This document shows positions 1 to 6,682 of a stretch of DNA of 13,241 nucleotides, in pieces. Positions within the stretch are counted from its first letter, which is position 1. Each line of letters starts with the position of its first letter. The notes beneath the pieces were generated by a model that searched no databases, was not told the DNA's origin, and saw only the letters and a program-made list of their open reading frames with translations. Source of the DNA: an uncultured Eubacteriales bacterium (GTDB lineage: Bacteria > Bacillota > Clostridia > Lachnospirales > Anaerotignaceae); contig CAKQPE010000051.1 of assembly GCA_934256695.1 (NCBI GenBank), positions 1-13,241 of the forward strand, in the 5' to 3' direction. Position numbers and translations under genes: made by a program.

Positions 1-25
1 GCGGTCTTAAAGAGATTTTTGAAGG

Positions 26-81
26 TGCAGGGAACTTTTTTAAAAAAGTTCCTGCAAATCCCACTTTTCCATTTGGGAAAA
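26..81. repeat. Palindromic hairpin repeat (T6/A6 core)
   Basis: Positions 31-52 form a perfect 22-bp palindrome: GGAAC, six T, six A, GTTCC. The flanks TGCAG (26-30) and TGCA (53-56) extend it with one unpaired base. A second short hairpin follows at 65-81 (TTTTCC, loop ATTTG, GGAAAA). Read on the minus strand the order is short hairpin, spacer, T6/A6 hairpin, which resembles the two-hairpin elements elsewhere in this window. It is probably an intergenic repeat or the 3' UTR of a gene outside the window. A short open frame crosses it but looks like a by-product of the repeat. Confidence 0.6.
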
Positions 82-127
82 ATTAAATTTAATCCGTTTG
101 ATTAAAACTTTGATTAAAGGATTTATC

Positions 128-312
128 CCTCATCCGCTTCGACTACGTCTCAGCATCTTCTCCACAAGGGAGAAGGCTTTAAAACCCTTCCGTCACAGCA
201 AACTGTGCCACCTTCCCTTTCAGGGACGGCTTTCAAGTTGGGAAGGCTCCCATGAAAGGTGAGTTGTCACGAAGTGACTGAGGGGTTTGCCTTCTCCTTG
301 TGGGAGAATGTC
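128..312. repeat. Nested inverted-repeat (MITE-like) element
   Basis: This is a two-layer palindrome. The outer arms are TTCTCCACAAGGGAGAAGGC (158-177) and GCCTTCTCCTTGTGGGAGAA (289-308), nearly perfect reverse complements. Inside them, AAACCCTTCCGTCAC (182-196) pairs with GTGACTGAGGGGTTT (274-288) with two mismatches. The complementarity continues less perfectly through 203-224 against 248-270. Each inner arm has its own small hairpin: CACAG-CAAA-CTGTG near 193-206 and GTCAC-GAA-GTGAC near 266-278. A left extension, CCTCATCCGCTTCGAC (128-143), has no counterpart on the right, so the right end seems degraded. No transposase or clear target duplication is seen. From memory, similar CTCATCCG...GAGAAGG repeats are common between genes in Clostridia; a genome search would confirm this. 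Confidence 0.7.
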
Positions 313-351
313 CCAATATAATTTAAAGTACATTTTTATTAAAATCCCCTA

Positions 352-379
352 TTCTTTTTTTACTCCATATACATATAAT
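352..379 (+). promoter_or_regulatory. Weak candidate promoter for the first USP-like gene
   Basis: A perfect -10 hexamer TATAAT lies at 374-379. The best -35 at about 16-bp spacing is TTCTTT (352-357), a poor match to TTGACA. The roughly 70-base leader before the ATG at 452 ends in a good ribosome binding site, GGAGGAA (441-447). The -10 is convincing in an AT-rich setting only because of its position. Confidence 0.4.
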
Positions 380-451
380 GGTTATATATTCAATAAATTA
401 TTTTTCAGTGGTCTGACTGCCTGATAACCGATTTAAAAACGGAGGAATTTT

Positions 452-811
452 ATGAAACGGATACTGCTTACCTGTGACTTAAACGGATACAACGAAAAAG
501 CAAAAGAATATATTTATAAAAATTTTATTCCAGAAAATACCCTTCTTTTTATAGCCGCTATATCAGATAAAAATTCAAACCAAACCAACGACTCTATCCT
601 CAAAATTAAGCAAAACTTTTCCAATTTCAACGTAAAACACAATGTTTTTTCTGTAAGAAAAGCCGATGAAGAAATTCTTAACTATATATTTCAAAATAAA
701 ATTTCATGCCTTATTGTTCCAAAACCCAAAAAACACAGTATAAATCCAATCACTTATTCAGCTTCTTTATATGCAGCAAAATATTCAGACAGCACAGTAA
801 TAATTGTTTGA
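452..811 (+). CDS. Divergent universal-stress-protein-like small protein
   Basis: A 119-residue protein with no signal peptide or membrane segment, probably cytoplasmic. The order of elements resembles a USP (Rossmann-like alpha/beta) fold: strand 1 with KRILLTCDLNG (2-12), a helix, strand 2 TLLFIAAISD (30-39), a helix, then strand 4 SCLIVPKP (85-92). The end, ITYSASLYAAKYSDSTVIIV (100-119), mirrors the closing helix and strand of USPs. The glycine-rich GxxG-x9-GS nucleotide loop is absent; the stretch KPKKHSINP sits where it would be. Length is slightly short for the family (about 140). The start is supported by GGAGGAA five bases upstream. It precedes a clearer USP gene, which has its own promoter. 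No function is known; the family assignment is by overall pattern only and could be wrong. Confidence 0.55.
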   Translation: MKRILLTCDLNGYNEKAKEYIYKNFIPENTLLFIAAISDKNSNQTNDSILKIKQNFSNFNVKHNVFSVRKADEEILNYIFQNKISCLIVPKPKKHSINPITYSASLYAAKYSDSTVIIV

Positions 812-869
812 ATCCAAAACATATATAAATACATCGTTTTATAACGGCATTTAGTTTTTATATAAGAAC

Positions 870-899
870 AAATTAAATTTTTTTAATAAAATTTAATTT
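870..899. promoter_or_regulatory. AT-only hairpin or UP-like element upstream of promoter
   Basis: AAATTAAATTT (870-880) is the exact reverse complement of AAATTTAATTT (889-899), with an 8-base loop. It ends six bases before the -35 hexamer at 905. Its position and composition suit an AT-rich UP element contacted by RNA polymerase alpha subunits. A weak terminator for the preceding gene is also possible, though there are no G-C pairs. Confidence 0.4.
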
Positions 900-904
900 A
901 TATA

Positions 905-933
905 TTGACATAATATGCGCCCTAATTTATAAT
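905..933 (+). promoter_or_regulatory. Consensus sigma-A promoter for the second USP gene
   Basis: TTGACA (905-910) and TATAAT (928-933) are separated by exactly 17 bases, a perfect vegetative promoter. Transcription should start near 939-941, giving an 80-base leader to the ATG at 1023. Confidence 0.85.
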
Positions 934-934
934 A

Positions 935-969
935 AATACATCAGATGTATTGTTGAAAGCAGATGTATT
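935..969. promoter_or_regulatory. Candidate operator: 17-bp palindrome plus half-site
   Basis: AATACATCAGATGTATT (935-951) is a perfect palindrome around a central A. It begins just after the -10 hexamer and covers the expected start site. The half-site GATGTATT recurs at 962-969, 18 bases downstream of the right half at 944-951. A further AATACATC lies upstream at 828-835. This is what a dimeric repressor operator would look like. The regulator is unknown and no regulator gene is in the window. Confidence 0.5.
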
Positions 970-1022
970 ATCAAAACGATAAATATTATCACTATGTTTT
1001 ATAATCTTGGGAGGCGTGTATT

Positions 1023-1442
1023 ATGAAAAAGATATTAATGCCTATAGACGGAACACAGCGCAGCATGGAAACGGCGGAATTTATAGCAAAAAATTATAAA
1101 CCTGATGAAGTTGAAATCGAAGCAGTTACTGTACGTGAGGACTATTATGCTTATGCAATGACACAGGTTGACAGAAACAAAGTAGTAACCGAAACAATGC
1201 CTATATTTGACAAAATAGACGATATTCTCAAGGGTTATAAAGTAAATAAGACTGTTCTTGTAGGTAAAAGTGCCGGTGAAGAAATCGTATATTTTGCAAA
1301 TGATAACAACATCGACTTTATTATTATGACAAAATCAACAAAACGTGGTATTAAAAATATAATCGGCTCTGTTGCATCTTATGTTGTAAGAAATTCCGGT
1401 CATACTGTAATTTCAATACCGGAAAAAGAAGAAGTTGCTTAA
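1023..1442 (+). CDS. Universal stress protein (UspA-family)
   Basis: A 139-residue cytoplasmic protein of usual USP length. It opens with MKKILMPIDG, the typical first strand with the acidic residue after it (D9). A helix follows, then VEIEAVTV (30-37), and KTVLVGKSAGEEIVYFA (76-92) resembles the family's strand 3/helix 3. FIIMTKST (99-106) leads to IGSVASYVVRNSGHTVISIP (114-133), the classic end of the fold. In ATP-binding members the loop reads GxxG, nine residues, G(S/T). Here the G115-S116 end is kept, but the two leading glycines are M102 and S105. It may therefore bind nucleotide poorly or not at all, like E. coli UspA. The start is set by GGGAGG at 1009-1014. Transcription is from a perfect promoter with a likely operator, and ends at the hairpin at 1516-1547. 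A stress or stationary-phase role is inferred from the family only. Confidence 0.88.
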   Translation: MKKILMPIDGTQRSMETAEFIAKNYKPDEVEIEAVTVREDYYAYAMTQVDRNKVVTETMPIFDKIDDILKGYKVNKTVLVGKSAGEEIVYFANDNNIDFIIMTKSTKRGIKNIIGSVASYVVRNSGHTVISIPEKEEVA

Positions 1443-1450
1443 AAAACAAA

Positions 1451-1513
1451 AACCTTGGGGTTTCACCCCAAACCCTGACAATTTTTTGAAAAAAATTGAG
1501 TAAAACTTTTAAT
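1451..1513 (+). repeat. Two-hairpin repeat, copy A (USP gene 3' end)
   Basis: Starting nine bases after the USP stop codon. Hairpin 1 is TTGGGGT-TTC-ACCCCAA (1455-1471). The linker ACCCTGA leads into hairpin 2, CAATTTTTT-GA-AAAAAATTG (1479-1498), and the element ends AGTAAAACTTTTAAT. Copies with different stems but the same layout occur at 1623-1676 (minus strand) and 13161-13226. It sits in sense orientation directly before a terminator. Confidence 0.7.
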
Positions 1514-1515
1514 AC

Positions 1516-1547
1516 AACTCCCATGATGTAATCATGGGAGTTTTGTT
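1516..1547 (+). terminator. Intrinsic terminator of the USP gene
   Basis: AACTCCCATGAT (1516-1527) pairs perfectly with ATCATGGGAGTT (1531-1542) across a GTA loop, and runs into TTTTGTT. The stem is 12 bp and ends transcription coming from the plus strand. Confidence 0.88.
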
Positions 1548-1579
1548 AAAATTATATATTTTTAAAATATTCTTTTACA

Positions 1580-1614
1580 AAAAACCACTCAAAATAAAAT
1601 TTTGAGTGGTTTTT
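1580..1614. terminator. Bidirectional terminator between USP gene and gyrA
   Basis: AAAAACCACTCAAAA (1580-1594) pairs with TTTTGAGTGGTTTTT (1600-1614), a 15-bp perfect stem with a TAAAA loop. It has T runs on both strands. On the minus strand it is the first strong terminator after gyrA. On the plus strand it backs up the terminator at 1516-1547. Confidence 0.88.
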
Positions 1615-1622
1615 ATTAAAAT

Positions 1623-1676
1623 TTAGGTCAAGCCTTTTTAAAGGCTTGTGGGTGTGGGCAAAGCCCACGGTTTTAC
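1623..1676 (-). repeat. Two-hairpin repeat, copy B (gyrA 3' end)
   Basis: Read in the gyrA sense, just after the stop codon. Hairpin 1 is GTGGGC-TTT-GCCCAC (1668 to 1654). A linker containing ACCC leads to hairpin 2, CAAGCCTT-TAAA-AAGGCTTG (1648 to 1629), followed by ACCTAAATTTTAAT. The layout and tail match copies A and C, while the paired bases differ. It lies between gyrA and its terminator, so it is part of the gyrA 3' UTR. Confidence 0.6.
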
Positions 1677-1681
1677 AGGTC

Positions 1682-4147
1682 TTATTCTTCTTCCGTTTCT
1701 TCTTCGCTTTCTATCTGGTCTGCGGCAATCTTTGCAATGCCGGCAACCTTTACGCCTTCGTCAAGATTTATAAGTTTAACACCCTGACTTGTTCTGCCGA
1801 TACAGGAAATATCATTTACCCTAAGTCTTATTATAATACCCTCAGATGTAATAATCATTATTTCCTCGTCCTCGCCTACCATAAGCGTTCCGTTTATTTT
1901 ACCTGTCTTGTCGGTTATGTTGTGTATCTTTACACCCATACCGCCACGCTTCTGGAGATTAAACTCCGATATGTCTGTACGTTTTCCAAATCCGTTTTCG
2001 GTTACGTTAAGAACCTTTAAGCTTTCATCAACAACACCTGCTGAAACAACATAGTCATTTTCCCTCAGCTTAATTGCCCTTACGCCTGTTGCGGTTCTTC
2101 CCATAGGACGAACATCGTTCTCATCAAACTTAATGCCCATTCCGTCATGGGTAGCAACAAATATTTCTTTGTTTCCGTCTGTTACCATTACGGATATAAG
2201 CTGGTCGTCATCTCTGAGGTTAACGGCATTAAGACCGCCTTTTCTTATGTTTGAATAGCTCATCATATCCGTCTTTTTGATAACGCCTTCTTTTGTTATC
2301 ATAACAAGATACGTGTCCGGAGAAAACTCTCTTACAGGAATTATGGCGTTTATCTTTTCTTCCGGCTGAATTTCAAGAAGGTTTACAATAGCCGTACCTC
2401 TCGCCGTTCTTCCCGCCTCAGGTATCTCGTAGCCTTTGAGCTTATACACTCTGCCCATATTGGTAAAGAAAAGCATTGTATCGTGGGTTGAGCTTACAAA
2501 CAGGTCTTTTATAAAGTCCTCGTCTCTTGTCTGCATACCGATTATGCCTTTTCCGCCTCTGTTCTGGCTCTTGTATGTATCAAGAGGAGTTCTCTTTACA
2601 TAGTTTCTGTGAGTAAGTGTAATAACATTTACTTCGTCCTCTATAAGGTCCTCTATGTCAATATCTCCCGGATTGTTTACAATCTTTGTTCTTCTCGGAT
2701 CGGCATACTTTGACTTTGTAGCTAAAATTTCGTCTTTTATTACGCCTAAAAGTTTATTCTCGTCTGCAAGAATTGTCTTGAAGTATGCAATCTTTTCCAT
2801 AAGAGCCTTGTGTTCTTCTTCAATCTTTTCTCTTTCAAGACCCTGTAAACGTCTGAGCTGCATTTCAAGTATGGACTGTGCCTGAAGCTCCGAAAGACCG
2901 AATTTATCCATAAGTCTTTCCTTGGCATCATCATAGCTTTCACGGATAGTCTTTATAACCTCGTCAATGTTATCAATGGCTATCATAAGACCTTCCAGTA
3001 TATGGGCTCTCTTTTCGGCCTTATCCAAATCGAACTGTGTTCTTCTTGTAACTACGTTTTCCTGATGTCTTAAATAAAGACTAAGCATTTCTTTAAGATT
3101 AAGTATTTCAGGCTTTCCGTCTACAAGAGCAAGCATAATAACGCCGAAACTTTCCTGCATCTGTGTATATTTAAAAAGCTGGTTTAATATAACATTTGCG
3201 TTATAGTCTTTTTTGATGTCTATTGTTATTTTAATATCGTCACCGGCTGATTCATCAAGAATATCGCTTATGCCTTCTATTTTTTTATCTTTTACAAGGT
3301 CGGCTATTTTTTCAACAAGACGCGCCTTGTTTACCTGATAAGGTATTTCGGTAACGACTATTCTTTCCCTGCCGTTAGGAAGGCTTTCTATCTCAGCTTC
3401 GGAACGGATAATTATTTTGCCTCTGCCTGTTTTGTAAGCTGCTCTTATGCCGCTTCTTCCCAGTATATTTGCACCTGTAGGGAAATCCGGACCTTTTACA
3501 ACCTCCATAAGTTCCTCAACGTCCGTATCTCTGCCGCTTACTTTGTTGTCTATTATTTTCACAACACCGTCAACGGCTTCTCCAAGGTTATGCGGAGGAA
3601 TGTTTGTTGCCATACCTACGGCAATACCGGAAGAACCGTTTACAAGAAGGTTAGGTATTCTTGACGGAAGTACAACAGGCTCTTTTTCGTTTCCGTCATA
3701 GTTCGGCTCAAAATCAACTGTGTCTTTTTCTATGTCGGCAAGCATTTCTGCTGTTATACGGCTCATTCTTGCCTCTGTATAACGGCTTGCGGCTGCACCG
3801 TCACCGTCTATCGAACCGAAGTTTCCGTGACCGTCTACAAGCATATAACGCATTGAAAAGTTCTGTGCCATACGAACCATTGCGTCATAAATGGAGCTGT
3901 CACCGTGAGGATGATACTTACCCATTGTATCACCCACGATACGTGCAGACTTTCTGTAGCCCTTTGACGGATCAAGGTTCATCTCGTTCATTGAGTAAAG
4001 TATTCTTCTCTGAACAGGTTTAAGACCGTCCCTTACATCCGGCAAGGCTCTGGCTATAATAACACTCATGGCATACTCGATATAATCCTTTTTCATTTCT
4101 TTGTTTATATCGACGGTGACCATCTTATCTATCTGGTTTTCACTCAT
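1682..4147 (-). CDS. gyrA: DNA gyrase subunit A
   Basis: An 821-residue type IIA topoisomerase subunit that cleaves and rejoins DNA during negative supercoiling, acting as an A2B2 complex with GyrB. The N-terminal winged-helix region carries the catalytic tyrosine Y123 in AASRYTEAR. The quinolone-determining region reads GKYHPHGDSSIYD, with S84 and D88 (E. coli S83 and D87) in the usual sensitive state. The tower and coiled-coil domains run to about residue 500. The C-terminal beta-pinwheel has the GyrA box QNRGGKG at 528-534, separating it from ParC, and a second box-like QKRGGMG at 732-738. The tail is acidic (ESEEETEEE). Length is normal. The start is supported by AAAGGAAG (4154-4161). It lies 33 bases downstream of gyrB, so the two are almost certainly cotranscribed. 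Confidence 0.97.
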   Translation of the reverse strand: MSENQIDKMVTVDINKEMKKDYIEYAMSVIIARALPDVRDGLKPVQRRILYSMNEMNLDPSKGYRKSARIVGDTMGKYHPHGDSSIYDAMVRMAQNFSMRYMLVDGHGNFGSIDGDGAAASRYTEARMSRITAEMLADIEKDTVDFEPNYDGNEKEPVVLPSRIPNLLVNGSSGIAVGMATNIPPHNLGEAVDGVVKIIDNKVSGRDTDVEELMEVVKGPDFPTGANILGRSGIRAAYKTGRGKIIIRSEAEIESLPNGRERIVVTEIPYQVNKARLVEKIADLVKDKKIEGISDILDESAGDDIKITIDIKKDYNANVILNQLFKYTQMQESFGVIMLALVDGKPEILNLKEMLSLYLRHQENVVTRRTQFDLDKAEKRAHILEGLMIAIDNIDEVIKTIRESYDDAKERLMDKFGLSELQAQSILEMQLRRLQGLEREKIEEEHKALMEKIAYFKTILADENKLLGVIKDEILATKSKYADPRRTKIVNNPGDIDIEDLIEDEVNVITLTHRNYVKRTPLDTYKSQNRGGKGIIGMQTRDEDFIKDLFVSSTHDTMLFFTNMGRVYKLKGYEIPEAGRTARGTAIVNLLEIQPEEKINAIIPVREFSPDTYLVMITKEGVIKKTDMMSYSNIRKGGLNAVNLRDDDQLISVMVTDGNKEIFVATHDGMGIKFDENDVRPMGRTATGVRAIKLRENDYVVSAGVVDESLKVLNVTENGFGKRTDISEFNLQKRGGMGVKIHNITDKTGKINGTLMVGEDEEIMIITSEGIIIRLRVNDISCIGRTSQGVKLINLDEGVKVAGIAKIAADQIESEEETEEE

Positions 4148-4180
4148 TTTTAACTTCCTTTCAGACTGATTTTCGTAATT

Positions 4181-6088
4181 TTAGAAATCGAGATTTTCCA
4201 CATACTTGGCGTTTTCGTTTATAAACTCTCGTCTCGGTTCAACCTCATCGCCCATAAGCATACTGAATATCTCATCAGCCTCTACTGCGTCCGTAAGCTC
4301 AACTTTTTTAAGTATTCTGTGCTTAACGTCCATTGTTGTATCTCTTAACTGGTCAAAATCCATTTCTCCCAGACCTTTGTAACGCTGAATATCTTTAATG
4401 CCCGTTCTGCCTATCTCCTGATAGAGAGCTTCAAGCTGGTCATCATTATATACATAATAGTGCTGTTTGTTCTTCTCTACCCTGTAAAGAGGCGGCTGGG
4501 CAATATATACCTTTCCGTCCTCAATAAGCGGTCTCATGTAGCGGTAGAAGAAGGTAAGCAGAAGTGTTCTTATGTGAGCACCGTCAACATCGGCATCGGT
4601 CATAATAACTATCTTGTGGTAACGGAGCTTATCTATATCAAAATCTTCGGAAATACCTGTTCCGAAAGCCGTAATCATGGAACGTATTGTGTCGCTTCCC
4701 AGAATTCTGTCAAGACGTGCTTTTTCTACGTTAAGTATTTTACCTCTTAACGGAAGGACAGCCTGTGTCTTAGGGTCACGTGCCTTTTTGGCACTGCCGC
4801 CGGCGGAATCACCCTCTACGATGTAAATTTCGCAGTTTTCAGGGTTTCTGTCGGAACAGTCCGTAAGCTTTCCGGGAAGTCTTGTTGTATCAAGACCTGT
4901 TTTTCTTCTTACAAGCTCTCTTGCCTTCTTTGCGGCATCTCTTGCACGGGAAGCCATAAGAGCCTTGTCGAATATAATCTTACCCACAGAAGGATGTTCC
5001 TCAAGGAAATATGTGAGCTGTTCGGAGAATACGCCTATTACAGCCCCCTTAGCCTCGCTGTTTCCCAGTTTCGTCTTTGTCTGACCCTCAAACTGAGGAT
5101 CTGATATTTTTACGCTTACAACGGCTGTTATGCCCTCTCTTACGTCATCACCGGTAAGGTTTTTGTCGTTTTCTTTTAATATTCCGCTTTTTCTGCCGAA
5201 GTCGTTAATTGTCTTTGTAAGAGTTGTTTTAAAGCCCTCAAGATGTGTTCCGCCTTCGGTTGTGTTTATGTTGTTTGCAAATGTGTGGATACTTTCGTTG
5301 TATCCGTCATTGTGCTGGAAAGCAACCTCAACATAAATGCCGTCCTTTGTGCCTTCGGCATAGAAAACTTCTTCGTATATAGGGGTTTTGTTTTTGTTTA
5401 TGAACTGAACAAATTCTTTAATTCCGCCCTCATAGTGGAACGATTTTTTCTGTTCCTTTCCTTCTCTCTTGTCCTCAAGATTTATTTTAAGACCCTTTGT
5501 AAGGAATGCTGTTTCACGAAGTCTTGTTGCAAGAACATCAAAATCAAATTCCGTTGTTTCTTCAAATATTTCGGCATCAGGTTTAAATCTGACTATAGTA
5601 CCGTGAAGGTTGCTTTCTCCACCGTCTGTAAGAGGTGTAACAACATCGCCTCTGCAATATTCCTGTCTGTGTATTCTGCCGTCACGGTGAATTTCCACCT
5701 TAAGCCATTCGCTGAGGGCATTAACAACAGAAGCACCTACACCGTGGAGACCGCCGGAAACCTTGTATCCGCCGCCGCCGAATTTACCGCCTGCATGAAG
5801 AACGGTAAATACCATTTCCACGGCAGGTATTTTTTCCACAGGGTGAATACCCGTAGGTATTCCTCGTCCGTTATCCTTAACGGTAATTGTTCCGTCTGCT
5901 TCTATAACAACATCTATTTCCGTACAGTATCCTGCAAGAGCCTCGTCAACGGAGTTGTCGACTATCTCATAAACCAAATGGTGCAGTCCCCTTGCACTTG
6001 TAGAACCGATATACATACCGGGTCTTTTACGCACAGCCTCAAGTCCTTTAAGAACCTGAATCTGGCTTTCATTATATTCCTGAGCCAT
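4181..6088 (-). CDS. gyrB: DNA gyrase subunit B
   Basis: The ATPase subunit of DNA gyrase. Starting at the ATG at 6086-6088 it has 635 residues, the usual size for members lacking the proteobacterial insert. The GHKL ATPase domain shows E41 and N45 in YEIVDNSVDEALAG, D72 in KDNGRGIP, and the lid GGLHGVGASVVNALS (112-126). The TOPRIM domain has E425 in IVEGDSAGG and D498, D500, D502 in MTDADVDGAH. The C-terminal QRYKGLGEMD (568-577) contacts GyrA. An in-frame ATG seven codons upstream (6107-6109) is less likely: AAGGAG lies at 6097-6102, ideally spaced for the ATG at 6088, and translation from MAQEYNESQ matches the family's start. The upstream gene is the divergent trp leader, not recF. Confidence 0.97.
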   Translation of the reverse strand: MAQEYNESQIQVLKGLEAVRKRPGMYIGSTSARGLHHLVYEIVDNSVDEALAGYCTEIDVVIEADGTITVKDNGRGIPTGIHPVEKIPAVEMVFTVLHAGGKFGGGGYKVSGGLHGVGASVVNALSEWLKVEIHRDGRIHRQEYCRGDVVTPLTDGGESNLHGTIVRFKPDAEIFEETTEFDFDVLATRLRETAFLTKGLKINLEDKREGKEQKKSFHYEGGIKEFVQFINKNKTPIYEEVFYAEGTKDGIYVEVAFQHNDGYNESIHTFANNINTTEGGTHLEGFKTTLTKTINDFGRKSGILKENDKNLTGDDVREGITAVVSVKISDPQFEGQTKTKLGNSEAKGAVIGVFSEQLTYFLEEHPSVGKIIFDKALMASRARDAAKKARELVRRKTGLDTTRLPGKLTDCSDRNPENCEIYIVEGDSAGGSAKKARDPKTQAVLPLRGKILNVEKARLDRILGSDTIRSMITAFGTGISEDFDIDKLRYHKIVIMTDADVDGAHIRTLLLTFFYRYMRPLIEDGKVYIAQPPLYRVEKNKQHYYVYNDDQLEALYQEIGRTGIKDIQRYKGLGEMDFDQLRDTTMDVKHRILKKVELTDAVEADEIFSMLMGDEVEPRREFINENAKYVENLDF

Positions 6089-6138
6089 TTTTTTCTCTCC
6101 TTGAAACATACAATTTTAATCGTTTAAATATCTTATTT

Positions 6139-6167
6139 ATTATAGCATTAATTAAGGATTTTAACAA
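6139..6167 (-). promoter_or_regulatory. Extended -10 promoter of gyrB-gyrA
   Basis: On the minus strand TGCTATAAT gives a perfect -10 (6144 to 6139) with the extended TGn motif. A partial -35, TTGTTA (6167 to 6162), lies at 17-base spacing. The start site falls about 40-45 bases before the gyrB ATG. The stretch from 6168 to 6301 is AT-rich with no further feature I can support. Confidence 0.65.
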
Positions 6168-6301
6168 CGGAAAACAGTCATTTTTTTCGGCATATATAAG
6201 AAGAAATTTTTATTGCCTGTTTAGTTTTTTCTTTAATTTATATATTTTCTTTATCACTTTAAAGTTTAATCAATAAAAAGTGTTAAATTTTTAAAAACCT
6301 A

Positions 6302-6329
6302 TTGACATACTGAATTTTTGGTGTATAAT
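6302..6329 (+). promoter_or_regulatory. trp operon promoter
   Basis: TTGACA (6302-6307) and TATAAT (6324-6329), both perfect hexamers, are separated by 16 bases. Transcription should start near 6336, just before the T-box leader. Confidence 0.88.
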
Positions 6330-6335
6330 CAAGCC

Positions 6336-6621
6336 ATAAATTAAGTTAAACCATTGAAGCGGAGATAAAAACAAAATACGCCTTCACAGAGAGTCGGACT
6401 TAGGCTGGAATCCGACAGGAAACGATTTGTTAAATGGACCGCTGAGGGCATACGGAAAAGTCTTTTGACTTAGTATTGTATGACGTGGTAGGCACACGTT
6501 ATAATGCCGGGAATATGTCAGTATTCTGCTAAGTGTGGGTTTTGTTATACCCGAATTAAGGTGGCACCGCGGATTATCCGTCCTTGAAGTATAAGTTTTA
6601 TATTTCATGGGCGGTTTTTTT
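6336..6621 (+). promoter_or_regulatory. tRNA-Trp T-box riboswitch leader
   Basis: A full transcriptional T-box. Stem I closes with AGCGG (6358-6362) and CCGCT (6439-6443). Above it, AACAAA (6370-6375) pairs with TTTGTT (6426-6431), leaving an internal loop whose 3' side holds the specifier UGG (6435-6437) followed by A, a tryptophan codon. The AGAGAG bulge is at 6388-6393 and the distal stem is GTCGGA/TCCGAC (6393-6398, 6411-6416). Stem II is CATAC/GTATG (6449-6453, 6478-6482). A stem IIA/B pseudoknot is visible: ACGTG/CACGT (6483-6487, 6495-6499) interleaved with GGCA/TGCC (6491-6494, 6505-6508). A stem III-like hairpin, GAATA/TATTC, is at 6511-6526. The antiterminator is AAGG (6558-6561), the bulge UGGCACC (6562-6568), GCGGA/UCCGU, and CCTT (6582-6585). 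UGGC suits a tRNA with discriminator G, as in bacterial tRNA-Trp. Uncharged tRNA should stabilise read-through. Confidence 0.96.
6578..6621 (+). terminator. T-box regulated attenuator of the trp operon
   Basis: CCGTCC (6578-6583) pairs with GGGCGG (6609-6614), allowing one G-U pair. The stem continues through TGAA/TTCA and TATAA/TTATA with symmetrical mismatches, then ends in seven T (6615-6621). The 5' strand is the same sequence that closes the antiterminator, so the two structures exclude each other. Confidence 0.93.
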
Positions 6622-6682
6622 ATTGCCTAAACCGCAAAAGACACCTGCACTTACCGGAAATATTTTTTAAGGGGGAAAACAA

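Noticed and set aside
3..90. Short open frame (about 28 codons, running in from the left edge) through the start of the window, ending in TAA near 84-86
   Set aside because: It crosses the T6/A6 palindrome and a second hairpin, and its peptide follows the repeat. A partial gene at the edge cannot be excluded, but nothing supports it.
1646..2020. A 124-codon plus-strand frame at the gyrA 3' end
   Set aside because: It overlaps conserved gyrA pinwheel sequence and the copy B repeat, with no ribosome site.
3880..3912. Quinolone-resistance change in gyrA
   Set aside because: S84 and D88 are the usual sensitive-type residues.
6107..6109. Upstream ATG as the gyrB start
   Set aside because: The AAGGAG at 6097-6102 lies between the two ATGs, so it can only serve the ATG at 6086-6088.
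5243..6127. A 294-codon open frame on the plus strand, opposite gyrB
   Set aside because: It lies entirely across gyrB, is rich in Cys, Phe, Val and Tyr as expected of an antisense shadow, and has no convincing ribosome site.
6255..6282. CACTTT/AAAGTG inverted repeat upstream of the trp promoter as an operator
   Set aside because: Only six bases per arm with a 16-base gap in very AT-rich DNA. This is expected by chance, and the T-box already accounts for regulation.
6384..6608. A 74-codon minus-strand frame between gyrB and trpE
   Set aside because: It coincides with the T-box leader, whose RNA structure fully explains the sequence. No small leader peptide with tandem Trp codons is needed or seen.
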